From NCBI GenBank assembly GCA_902465265.1, contig CABQMF010000049.1, forward strand, positions 1-14,217: a stretch of DNA of 14,217 nt, written 5' to 3'. The position numbers and the translations under genes are program-made. This DNA is from an uncultured Collinsella sp. (GTDB taxonomy: Bacteria; Actinomycetota; Coriobacteriia; Coriobacteriales; Coriobacteriaceae). Shown here in pieces: positions 6,674 through 13,249 of this stretch. Below the pieces are notes generated by a model, which ran no database searches, was not told where the DNA came from, and saw only the letters and a list, made by a program, of their open reading frames with translations. The first letter of the stretch is position 1; each line of letters starts with the position of its first letter.

Positions 6674-7705
6674 CTAGCCATTGAGCTTGTTAATGTCGTC
6701 GTCGGTGATAGTGCCCTCCTGGCTGGACGATTTGCTCTCGGAGGACAAGTCATCGCTGCTGGAATCGGAGGATTCATCGCCGGAGGACATGGTCTCGCTG
6801 GACTCAGAGTCGCCCGACTGCACGCTAGCGCCCGAAACCGTCTTAGTGGTGAGGTCGTAGGGCATCGTGCCATACCAGACAGAGTGGACCGCCTCGAGCG
6901 TGCCGTCGGCCGTAATACCGTCGAGGGCATCGCTCACGGCACGGCACAGCTCGTCATTGGCAGCAAGGCCTGCAACGCCGAGCGTCGAGGGCGTCTCGAG
7001 AGCGCCAACGTAGGAAATCTGGCTCATCAGACGTGCAAGATAACCGCCGGCAGTGGCATCGCAGACCACATAGTCGACCTCGCCGGACTCGAGCGCTTCA
7101 AAGCACTCATTAATGTTGGAGAAGGTCTTTTGGTTGGCCGTGACGCTCTGTTTGGCGAGTGCCTCCTGCGATGCCGAGGAAGCCTGAACGCCCAGGTTGG
7201 CGGTGTTAAGCGCTTCGGTAGTGACGTTCAACGACTTACCGTCGCTGGTCTTTCCGAACACGGCGGCAGCATCATAGAGGCAGGTGCCAAGCGTGCTGAC
7301 GTCGCCATTCGTGGAATTGATGTCGCCAATGAAGATGTCGGCCTTTTTATCGCCAAGCGCGGAATCGGCCGAGGACGCGTCGACAAAAGCGACTTTGAGG
7401 CCCATGCGGCTTGCAAGAGCGCGAGCGGCGTCAACTGCGTAGCCCGTGAGGTTGCCATCGGCGCCCTGCATGGCCTGCGGGGCATCGGAAGTGTCGAGGG
7501 CGACCGTAAGGGTACCGGGAGTGACCAGGGCATCGTCCGACACCGTAGGGGTTACGGTCTCGCGCTCAATCTGGTCGATCGTAGGCGTCGTGAACGTGGA
7601 CAGCGGGTTGAATGCGCATCCGCTCAGACCCAATACGGCGATGACCGCCGCGGTTCCAGCGCCCAACCGAGCCGCGTGCATCAAGCTGCCCCTCACCTTG
7701 TCCAC
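6674..7705 (-). CDS. Extracellular solute-binding lipoprotein (SBP_bac_3 type)
   Basis: The product (343 residues) looks like the substrate-binding part of an amino-acid-type ABC transporter. A signal peptide ends in the lipobox LSGC, with the lipidated cysteine at residue 30. Residues about 63-285 follow the family-3 solute-binding pattern: GTLTVALDTSDAPQA, GNLTGYAVDAARALASRMG, ADIFIGDIN, FEALESGEVDYVVCDATAG and the late DGITADGTLEAVHSVWYG. The last 50 residues are low-complexity, rich in Ser, Asp and Glu. The start is GTG 7705 (GAAGG 7 nt upstream); ATG 7681 with GAGGGG upstream is a real alternative and would give a shorter signal peptide. No permease or ATPase gene is adjacent, so its transporter must lie elsewhere or it serves as a sensor. 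A structured RNA region lies directly upstream. Confidence 0.83.
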   Translation of the reverse strand: MDKVRGSLMHAARLGAGTAAVIAVLGLSGCAFNPLSTFTTPTIDQIERETVTPTVSDDALVTPGTLTVALDTSDAPQAMQGADGNLTGYAVDAARALASRMGLKVAFVDASSADSALGDKKADIFIGDINSTNGDVSTLGTCLYDAAAVFGKTSDGKSLNVTTEALNTANLGVQASSASQEALAKQSVTANQKTFSNINECFEALESGEVDYVVCDATAGGYLARLMSQISYVGALETPSTLGVAGLAANDELCRAVSDALDGITADGTLEAVHSVWYGTMPYDLTTKTVSGASVQSGDSESSETMSSGDESSDSSSDDLSSESKSSSQEGTITDDDINKLNG

Positions 7706-7758
7706 TACCCTGCCTTCTGTGTCGTATACAATCCGTGCATTGCGCGAAATATCGGGTT

Positions 7759-8024
7759 GTTCCTACCAGCTGACCTGGTATTTGACCCCACACTTGCGCA
7801 CCGGGGTGTTTGCTCGGGAGGCCGTAGCCACCTTCACGACTGGCCCGCTCGCCCGCGAGGCGGTATTGCCCCAAAGAAAAATAGAACGGACGGTGCGGCT
7901 TACATCTAGGACGCGCCATGATCGCGCCGCGCGCACGCGGTCGCTTACGTGGATCCCTTTGACCGCGTCTGTCTTGGACTAGGGTGGGCATTTCACCCAT
8001 CCGCAACCACAGCCTGGCAGGAAC
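7759..8024 (-). ncRNA. Candidate structured RNA, possibly raiA-type or a leader of the lipoprotein gene
   Basis: The 266-nt segment begins about 8 nt after a TATAAT box on the minus strand. Its ends pair: 8024-8014 with 7769-7759, 11 bp including one G-U, and a further UGGU/ACCA helix (8009-8006 with 7779-7776). Internal helices include GGGTG/CACCC (7994-7998 with 7982-7986), a perfect 8-bp stem (7961-7968 with 7935-7942) and a hairpin at 7845-7863. The 3' strand of the closing helix can alternatively form a local 6-bp hairpin (7775-7780 with 7764-7769). No open frame here reads like a protein. The place between comF and hpf resembles what is known for the raiA RNA motif of Firmicutes and Actinobacteria, but I cannot match a consensus from memory. 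No terminator separates it from the lipoprotein start 54 nt away, so a cis-acting leader is the main alternative. No signature of tmRNA, RNase P RNA or SRP RNA was recognised. Confidence 0.55.
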
Positions 8025-8031
8025 GTAGCGC

Positions 8032-8060
8032 ATTATAGCTAAGTTCAAGCTAAAGTTTAA
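8032..8060 (-). promoter_or_regulatory. Promoter of the structured RNA
   Basis: A perfect TATAAT (8037 down to 8032) has a weak -35 TTAAAC (8060 down to 8055) with 17-bp spacing. Transcription is expected to start near 8025, at the first base of the 11-bp closing helix of the RNA. The local sequence is AT-rich against a GC-rich genome. Confidence 0.65.
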
Positions 8061-8061
8061 G

Positions 8062-8073
8062 GTTAGGGACGTT
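8062..8073. repeat. Copy of the GTTAGGGACGTT repeat
   Basis: The 12-mer GTTAGGGACGTT also occurs at 14060-14071, within the hairpin repeats at the right end of the window. Here it lies just upstream of the RNA promoter and lacks a partner arm, so it may be a degraded copy of a dispersed element. Confidence 0.45.
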
Positions 8074-8132
8074 ATTCGCATCGCGAGTACAGATTTCGCA
8101 GGTCGGAGTGGGCTATTCGTGCCCCTATGAAG

Positions 8133-8180
8133 CCCGGAGCTCCCCTACGGGGAGCTCCGGGGCGCCCTTCTTGGGGTGCC
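8133..8180. repeat. Two adjacent GC-rich hairpins
   Basis: The first is a perfect 13-bp stem (8133-8145 with 8149-8161) and a 3-nt loop. The second is a 7-bp stem with one G-T (8161-8167 with 8174-8180). Neither has a T-run on either strand. They lie between the DUF559-like gene and the RNA promoter and could block transcription read-through or be a dispersed repeat. Confidence 0.6.
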
Positions 8181-8181
8181 G

Positions 8182-8365
8182 TGGCCAAAAAATGGCAAAT
8201 ATGAGTACTGTCACCAATTTAGTAACAGGCAATTTTGGCCTCTCGGACAGATCTTGCGCTCAGTGTCGCCAACCTGATGCTTATTTATTCTACATTTGTT
8301 TATTATCTTCTTACTTTATGCCGCCTCCGAGTCCTAAATTCCTTGATTTTGCCATATTTTGGCCA
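8182..8365. repeat. AT-rich spacer flanked by TGGCCAAAA inverted repeats
   Basis: An 18-bp arm at 8182-8199 recurs inverted at about 8348-8365 with one mismatch, and a third partial copy (ATTTTGGCC) is at 8232-8240. Between them lies the palindrome TGTCAC-N7-GTAACA (8209-8227), which looks like a binding site for a dimeric regulator, and a very AT-rich stretch (8281-8320). A 96-codon plus-strand frame crosses this region but has no ribosome binding site and no protein character. The element may be a small non-coding repeat (MITE-like) or a regulatory region. Confidence 0.5.
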
Positions 8366-8399
8366 GGGCATATGATTAACCCCCTAATTTCGACGTGAA

Positions 8400-9509
8400 T
8401 TAGACCGGCTTAAGCCCAAAACACGCCCGCAGCGTGTTAAGCAACGCCTCTTGCTTCTTCCTGCGGGCATCGACACGATTCCGATACCGCTTTCGCATGC
8501 GCTGGTGGATGCGCCATGCGAGGGCTTCCATCGCTTCCATGTCGCAGAGCATCTCGTTGTTGACTGTCGCGACCTCGATTCCCATGGCAATAAAGCCCGT
8601 ATTGCGTTTTTCATCATGGATACGTCCCCTCCGAGAGGAATGGCCCAGCTCACCGTTGTATTCCAGGTCAAACCGGGCTGCTTCCTGATACGCATCGCAA
8701 ACTGCATGGGGCATCCCCGAGATTGCCTGCGCACGATCATCGAACTCGATCTTGCAGTCAGTCTTAAAGGGACCGCAGGCAAACCCGCCATAGGAAAACG
8801 GAAGCGAAAACAGGGCGAGCATGATGCATTCCATGGGTGAGCGCAGGTTTTCCGAAAGATAGGGACACAGACGCTGCAATTGTTTGGCCGTGTTCCCCTT
8901 GCATACCGCGAGATAATCTGCCAGACGATCGGGCATCAGCACCGGCTCAACCTCAAAGTAGCCCACGTCTGCTGGCTGGTCCTTGTCCTTTGCAAGTTTA
9001 TTCGTAACAGGCGAGGTGTAGGGAGGCAGATACTTCCCGCGGTCACTCAGCGAAATCTTAGAGCACAGCTCCTGGGCCAGGGCAAATGCCTGGATACAGC
9101 CGACCTCGCGGGCGATGGCAACACAAAGGGCCTCGGGAGATAGGCTGTATACCCCCGGTTCCACCTCTAGAATCGAGCCGGCAGGCAACCCGGAACACAC
9201 GGACCAGCCCACGCCAGGCATGCGGCGGCGCTGCGCCGCAGATCCCACCAGCAAGCACAGATCTTCTTGCACCTCTCCGCTTTTGGCTCCAATTCGAACC
9301 AGGTCGGAAAGACAGATATCCTCAGCCGAAGGCGATGACGTGCACAGCACGCGGCGCTCCTCCTCGGGCTCAAGGTCCTTCCAGCCGATGTAGCCCATCT
9401 GCCGGCGCTCGGCTCGAATCATACGCAACGCCGAGGCGCCCGTCAGGATCACGGAAGCCGCTAGCTGCTCTTTTGTCGGTTTGTTGCACTGCCTGATTGT
9501 TACCGCCAC
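8400..9509 (-). CDS. DUF559/AbiEi-like protein with a putative PD-(D/E)XK nuclease fold
   Basis: The 369-residue product resembles a family common in Coriobacteriia that joins an AbiEi-like N-terminal region to a DUF559 (Vsr-like) nuclease fold. The middle carries LPAGSILEVEPGVYSLSPEA (108-127) followed by an ELC motif (147-149), then SPMECIMLALFSLPFSYGG (224-242). The C-terminal domain shows candidate active-site residues E227, D272 and E283 in FDLEYNGELGH (280-290), then H298-D299 and KRNTGFIAMGIEVATVN. Activity is not proven, and no AbiEii toxin gene is beside it. The start is taken at GTG 9509 with AGGGG 6 nt upstream; a TTG at 9527 would overlap the comF stop and lacks a Shine-Dalgarno. 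It is coupled to comF (gap 11 nt). The composition appears less GC-rich than its neighbours by eye, consistent with acquisition. Confidence 0.66.
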   Translation of the reverse strand: MAVTIRQCNKPTKEQLAASVILTGASALRMIRAERRQMGYIGWKDLEPEEERRVLCTSSPSAEDICLSDLVRIGAKSGEVQEDLCLLVGSAAQRRRMPGVGWSVCSGLPAGSILEVEPGVYSLSPEALCVAIAREVGCIQAFALAQELCSKISLSDRGKYLPPYTSPVTNKLAKDKDQPADVGYFEVEPVLMPDRLADYLAVCKGNTAKQLQRLCPYLSENLRSPMECIMLALFSLPFSYGGFACGPFKTDCKIEFDDRAQAISGMPHAVCDAYQEAARFDLEYNGELGHSSRRGRIHDEKRNTGFIAMGIEVATVNNEMLCDMEAMEALAWRIHQRMRKRYRNRVDARRKKQEALLNTLRACFGLKPV

Positions 9510-9520
9510 ACGAATCACCC

Positions 9521-10327
9521 CTACCAAACGTGTGCGATAGCAAGGCCATCAACGGCCGCGGCACCGGCGCGTTTGAGTTCCGCCGAAGCCGCTGCCATCG
9601 TCGCACCCGTGGTGATAACGTCGTCGATAAGCAGCAGGCGGCGGCCCCGCACGTCCTCAACGGTCTCGTACATGCCTCGGGCGCGTTCACGGCGTTCTTC
9701 ACGACCGAGTTCACGCTGGTCGCCATGACCGTACTTAACGAGGGCGTCGAGTAGCGGAACACCCGACAGCTCGCAAAATGGACGCGCGATGGCTTCCATA
9801 TGATCGAAGCCTCGCCGCCGAAACGCCGCCGCCGTCGCGGGCACAAACACCACCGCATCGGCGCCGGACAACACACCGCCATAGCGATCGGGTGCCGCGA
9901 CCTGGGCATGTAAGGTGGTATCGTATAGCAGCTCTGCCAGATACGGCGCCAGGCGTCGCTCGCCCGCGTCTTTGTACGCTTTAATGATCCGCGGCAGCGG
10001 GTGCGTGTAAACGGCACATGCCAGGCACCGGTCGAGTGCTTCGGCCATCGCCGAGGACGTACCCTCGACCGAGCACTCGGTGCACAGCAAGTCTCCAAAC
10101 GGGGCGCCGCATCGAGTGCAGCTATGCCGCGGGTCGATGAGCGCAAGCGCCGCCAAGCAGTCTTGGCAAATAAGCGCGCCGGAGCGCTCGCAGCCGGCGC
10201 ATCGCGTGGGCGACAACGCCTCAAGCGCCTCGTGCGCCGCCCGCTCGGCAAACGGTAGCAATTCGTCCGCAAACGGTAGGATGCCGGCACCTTGCAGGCA
10301 TCCCAACACGTTCAAATGTCTCTTCAC
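9521..10327 (-). CDS. comF: ComF family phosphoribosyltransferase-like protein
   Basis: ComF/ComFC/GntX proteins join a Cys-rich zinc-binding head to a phosphoribosyltransferase fold and take part in DNA uptake in competent bacteria, working with the ComFA helicase; this is family knowledge. In the 268-residue product, four CxxC pairs (C43/C46, C54/C57, C70/C73, C82/C85) form the head. KAYKDAGERRLA (116-127) and RRGFDHMEAIAR (171-182) are typical family motifs, and LLLIDDVITTGAT (231-243) is the PRPP-binding loop with D235-D236. The start is GTG 10327 with AGGGAGGG 7 nt upstream; that Shine-Dalgarno is inside a hairpin. No comFA is visible in the window. The gene lies 102 nt after ricT and just before the DUF559-like gene. 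Confidence 0.9.
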   Translation of the reverse strand: MKRHLNVLGCLQGAGILPFADELLPFAERAAHEALEALSPTRCAGCERSGALICQDCLAALALIDPRHSCTRCGAPFGDLLCTECSVEGTSSAMAEALDRCLACAVYTHPLPRIIKAYKDAGERRLAPYLAELLYDTTLHAQVAAPDRYGGVLSGADAVVFVPATAAAFRRRGFDHMEAIARPFCELSGVPLLDALVKYGHGDQRELGREERRERARGMYETVEDVRGRRLLLIDDVITTGATMAAASAELKRAGAAAVDGLAIAHVW

Positions 10328-10333
10328 GACACA

Positions 10334-10363
10334 ACCCTCCCTACGCTCGGTCGCAGGGAGGGT
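10334..10363 (-). promoter_or_regulatory. Hairpin sequestering the comF ribosome binding site
   Basis: ACCCTCCCT (10355-10363 read on the minus strand) pairs perfectly over 9 bp with AGGGAGGGT (10342-10334), which contains the comF Shine-Dalgarno, leaving a 12-nt loop. The helix would hide the ribosome binding site until opened. No T-run follows, so it is a poor terminator for ricT. Regulation is inferred. Confidence 0.6.
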
Positions 10364-10383
10364 CGTTGATTCAGCGCTATGGT

Positions 10384-10402
10384 ACCCCGACGCGTTTGGG
10401 GT
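10384..10402. repeat. Short inverted repeat after ricT
   Basis: ACCCC (10384-10388) and GGGGT (10398-10402) form a 5-bp stem with a 9-nt loop, 28 nt after the ricT stop. It has no T-run. It is the only hairpin besides the comF one in this 102-nt gap, and no promoter is evident there. Confidence 0.3.
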
Positions 10403-10429
10403 CAGGCAGGTTAAATCCGTTTGCGGGCG

Positions 10430-12130
10430 CTATTCGCCGGTGGGCGGTTGCGGTGCGGACGAGTTTTGGGTCGAGCCCTCGCCACCGTCCTGGCGCGGTT
10501 TGCGGGAACGACGACGGCGACGGCGCTTCTGGCCCTGGTCGGCCGAACCCTCGCCACCACGATCTTCGCGCGACTCGCGTTCGTCGCGAGCAGCGCCGCG
10601 CGCGGCCTTGGCAGCCGCCCCTCCGCCATCTCCGGGGCGACGACGTGTGACCTTGACCTCGCCATCCGAGACCTGATCGGCCACGGAGGGCACCGAGGGC
10701 TTTTGCTGCGTGCCCGAGGAATGGCGACGACGCGGACGCGGGGCGCGCTCGTCATCGTTGCGCTGCTTGCCACCCTTGTCGGCAGGCGTATCAGAACCCG
10801 AACCACCCTTGGGGGCGGCACCGGCTTCGCGAGCGGCTGCGGCGCGGAAGGCGTCCTCGCGCTCCTCGCTCGACAAATGACGGCGGCGACGGCGCGTGGG
10901 ATTCATGCCACCGCCGCGGTTTTGCTGCTGAGGCTGCTGAGCCTCGCGCTCGCGGGAGGAGTTCTTGCCTGCGGGAGCAGCCTCGCCGGCATCGCCCGAA
11001 CCCGAGCGCTTGCGGCGGCGACGTCCACCGGCAGCCTCCTCGGCCTCGGGTGCCTCGGCCTTGCCGCGACCCTTACCGCGGCCGCGACCCTCGCCCTGGC
11101 TCTGACCCGCACGGGTATCGGCGTCCGCATCGCGACGGCGGCGCTTGGGCATCGACGTGCCGGCCAGACGGTCGGCGCTCGACAGGCCATCGCCCACGTC
11201 GACGCCGTTCTCGCGGTCGAGCTCCATAAGCGCCAGGCGCATCTCGGGCGACTCGATACGCTCGAGCACATCGCGCGTCACGCAGTCGGGGCGGCAGTTG
11301 CAGCCCTGCTCGGCGGCCTTCTTTTTGCAGCCCTCAGAGCAGGTCATGTCGGCCAAGTTGACCTTAAAGACTTTGCCGTTCTCCAGGCGCAACACCAGCT
11401 GCTCACGCGGCGTGTCATATTCCTGGATACGCGCCTTGCCAAGCGGCGTATCGATAAGCGTCTTCTTTTTGGGCGCGCGGCTCTTAAAGTCCTTGTACGC
11501 CTCGAACTCGTAGCGCAGGCAGCACATCAGGCGGCCGCAGACGCCGCTAATTTTGGACGAGTTGAGCGGCAGGTCCTGCTCTTTTGCCATGCGAATCGAA
11601 ACCGGCTCAAACTGTCCGCCAAAGCGCGTGCAGCAGAGCTCCTGGCCGCACTGGGCATAGCCGCCCACCAGGCGGGTCTCGTCACGCACGCCGATCTGAC
11701 GCATGTCGACGCGAATGTGCAGCGTCGAGGACAGGTCCTTGACGAGCTGACGGAAATCGACGCGCTCCTCGGCAGCAAAGTAGAACACAGCCTTCTCGCC
11801 GCCAAACAGGTACTCGACGCCGACCGGCTTCATCTCGAGGTCGAGTTCCTTGACCAGACGGCGGAAGTCGACCATGGCCTCGTCACCCTGGATAGCCAGG
11901 TCGTCGGCAAGCTGCAGGTCGATGTCGCTCGCTACGCGCAACACGGGCTTGAGCGGCTGACCGATTTCGTCGAGCGGCACCTCGAAGGGATCGGCCGTGA
12001 CCAGGCCGATCTCGGTACCGCGCTCGGTGGAGCAAATGGCATAATCGGCCTCGAGGATATCCAGATCCTGCGGGTCGAACCACAGGTCGCGCGAGGCGTA
12101 GGTAAACTTAACGGGTACGACTAACGGCAT
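10430..12130 (-). CDS. ricT: RicT/YaaT PSP1-domain protein with long arginine-rich tail
   Basis: The PSP1 protein RicT (YaaT) of Bacillus works with RicA and RicF, binds Fe-S clusters and affects RNase Y mRNA processing, sporulation and competence. Residues 1-300 match: GGEKAVFYFAAEERVDFRQL (110-129), then conserved cysteines C161, C166, C167, C198, C203 and C204 in CGQELCCTRFGG and GVCGRLMCCLRYE. A second Cys group follows at C264, C268, C277, C279 and C283. From about residue 328 to 566 the protein is low-complexity, with KRRRR, RGRGKGRGK and RRRRRRSRK runs, making it about twice the usual size. The tail looks disordered and RNA-binding-like. ATG 12130 has AGGAAGG 7 nt upstream, and the gene overlaps the holB end by 10 nt. 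The same neighbourhood (tmk, holB, yaaT) occurs in Bacillus. Confidence 0.88.
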   Translation of the reverse strand: MPLVVPVKFTYASRDLWFDPQDLDILEADYAICSTERGTEIGLVTADPFEVPLDEIGQPLKPVLRVASDIDLQLADDLAIQGDEAMVDFRRLVKELDLEMKPVGVEYLFGGEKAVFYFAAEERVDFRQLVKDLSSTLHIRVDMRQIGVRDETRLVGGYAQCGQELCCTRFGGQFEPVSIRMAKEQDLPLNSSKISGVCGRLMCCLRYEFEAYKDFKSRAPKKKTLIDTPLGKARIQEYDTPREQLVLRLENGKVFKVNLADMTCSEGCKKKAAEQGCNCRPDCVTRDVLERIESPEMRLALMELDRENGVDVGDGLSSADRLAGTSMPKRRRRDADADTRAGQSQGEGRGRGKGRGKAEAPEAEEAAGGRRRRKRSGSGDAGEAAPAGKNSSREREAQQPQQQNRGGGMNPTRRRRRHLSSEEREDAFRAAAAREAGAAPKGGSGSDTPADKGGKQRNDDERAPRPRRRHSSGTQQKPSVPSVADQVSDGEVKVTRRRPGDGGGAAAKAARGAARDERESREDRGGEGSADQGQKRRRRRRSRKPRQDGGEGSTQNSSAPQPPTGE

Positions 12131-13248
12131 TTCAGTGCCTTCCTGATATCGAACAGCATGACCTCGATGGCCAGCTGGGGAGTAACGTTTCTGGCGATGT
12201 TGCGCTCGGCGGTCGCGACCGCCTCGAGCGCCCGGGTGGCACCCGCAACATTCGTCGCGGCGGCAAGCCGACCGATCGTGTCGCGCACGTCCTCGTTCAC
12301 AACGTCTGCCGCCTCGTCCTGAAGCGTCAGCAGCACGTCGCGCATGAGCGTCCGCGCGCTCGCCAGCGCTTCCATGATACCCGAACGCTCGCGCGCGTTG
12401 AGTTCGCGCTTGTTGCGGTCCTCAAGCTGCTTCAATGCTCCACGCGACAGGTAGTCGGCATTTTGCTCGAGCACCTTTTCCTGCGTGGACTTGACCTCGG
12501 CGAGCGGCGCCTTGACGGCGACGATGAGCGACTTGGCGCGACTGAGCACATCGGCCTCGTCGGCGGCGATGAGCGAGTCGATGGCACGGACCATCTGGCG
12601 ACGGGCGTCCTGGCGCTCGGCGCTCTTGAGGAACTCGATACCACGCGTGGGGCTTCCCGCCACGGCGACGGCCATGCGGCAGCGCGCGGGATCTTGACCG
12701 GTGGCGCGGCTCACGGCCTGCGCGGCCACAGTGGGCGACACCAGCCGAAACGGCACGCACTGGCAGCGGCTCACGATGGTGGGCAGCATCACGTCGGCCG
12801 AGGTGCCCAACAGGATGAACATGACGCCCTCGGGCGGTTCCTCGAGCGTTTTGAGCAGCGCGTTGGCGGTGTTGGCGCGCAGCTGCTCGGCACGGTCGAT
12901 GATGTAGACCTTTGCCTTGGCGCGGATAGGCGCCAGGGGCACGTCGTCGAGCAGCTCGCGGGTCTGCGCGATGAGGTAGCCCGTAGCGCTTTCGGGCGTG
13001 TAATAGTGCACGTCGGGATGCGTATGGCGGGCGACGCGTACGCAGCTGTCGCACGAGCCACAGCCGTCCTGCTCGCACAGGAATGCCTGGGCAAGCGCCC
13101 ATGCGGCGTCGAGCTTACCGGCGCCGGGCGCGCCCAAAAACAGGTAGGCGTGCGATGCGCGGCCGCTTGCGATGGCGTTGGTCAAAAAGTCGCGCACGCG
13201 CTGTTGGGTGTCGAGCTTGGCCAGCAGGCTTGCCTGAGCGGGGGCCAT
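12121..13248 (-). CDS. holB: DNA polymerase III subunit delta-prime
   Basis: Delta-prime is part of the clamp loader, an AAA+ complex that places the beta clamp on DNA. In the 375-residue product, the P-loop region is GAPGAGKLD (39-47), in which Leu replaces the usual Ser/Thr after the lysine; delta-prime subunits are often not ATPases, so this is acceptable. Zinc cysteines are C58, C63, C66 and C69. The Walker-B-like VYIIDRAEQL (114-123) lacks a second acid, followed by ANALLKTLEEPPEG and the SRC motif (160-162), which acts as the arginine finger motif. The C-terminal third is the helical collar domain. The start is ATG 13248 with CAGGAGG 9 nt upstream, one base after the tmk stop; a longer frame up to 13314 only reads into tmk. 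Confidence 0.93.
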   Translation of the reverse strand: MAPAQASLLAKLDTQQRVRDFLTNAIASGRASHAYLFLGAPGAGKLDAAWALAQAFLCEQDGCGSCDSCVRVARHTHPDVHYYTPESATGYLIAQTRELLDDVPLAPIRAKAKVYIIDRAEQLRANTANALLKTLEEPPEGVMFILLGTSADVMLPTIVSRCQCVPFRLVSPTVAAQAVSRATGQDPARCRMAVAVAGSPTRGIEFLKSAERQDARRQMVRAIDSLIAADEADVLSRAKSLIVAVKAPLAEVKSTQEKVLEQNADYLSRGALKQLEDRNKRELNARERSGIMEALASARTLMRDVLLTLQDEAADVVNEDVRDTIGRLAAATNVAGATRALEAVATAERNIARNVTPQLAIEVMLFDIRKALKCR

Positions 13249-13249
13249 G

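Noticed and set aside
7867..7885. T-rich run on the minus strand inside the RNA as a terminator
   Set aside because: No stable stem lies immediately before it, and the closing helix partner is further downstream.
7759..8024. tmRNA, RNase P RNA or SRP RNA
   Set aside because: No CCA-type tRNA-like end, no RNase P conserved core and no GGAAG-type SRP loop could be found.
7566..8081. 171-codon minus-strand frame across the RNA region
   Set aside because: It overlaps the lipoprotein signal sequence in another frame, has no protein-like pattern, and crosses perfect RNA helices.
8108..8398. 96-codon plus-strand frame in the AT-rich spacer
   Set aside because: It has no Shine-Dalgarno, reads through two strong hairpins and inverted repeats, and has no recognisable domain.
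10334..10363. Hairpin before comF as a ricT terminator
   Set aside because: The minus strand continues TTGTGTCGTG with no T-run, and the arm is the comF ribosome binding site, so sequestration is the better reading.
10421..12124. 567-codon plus-strand frame opposite ricT
   Set aside because: It mirrors almost all of ricT in a high-GC region where antisense frames stay open, and its Ala/Leu/Arg-rich product shows no domain.
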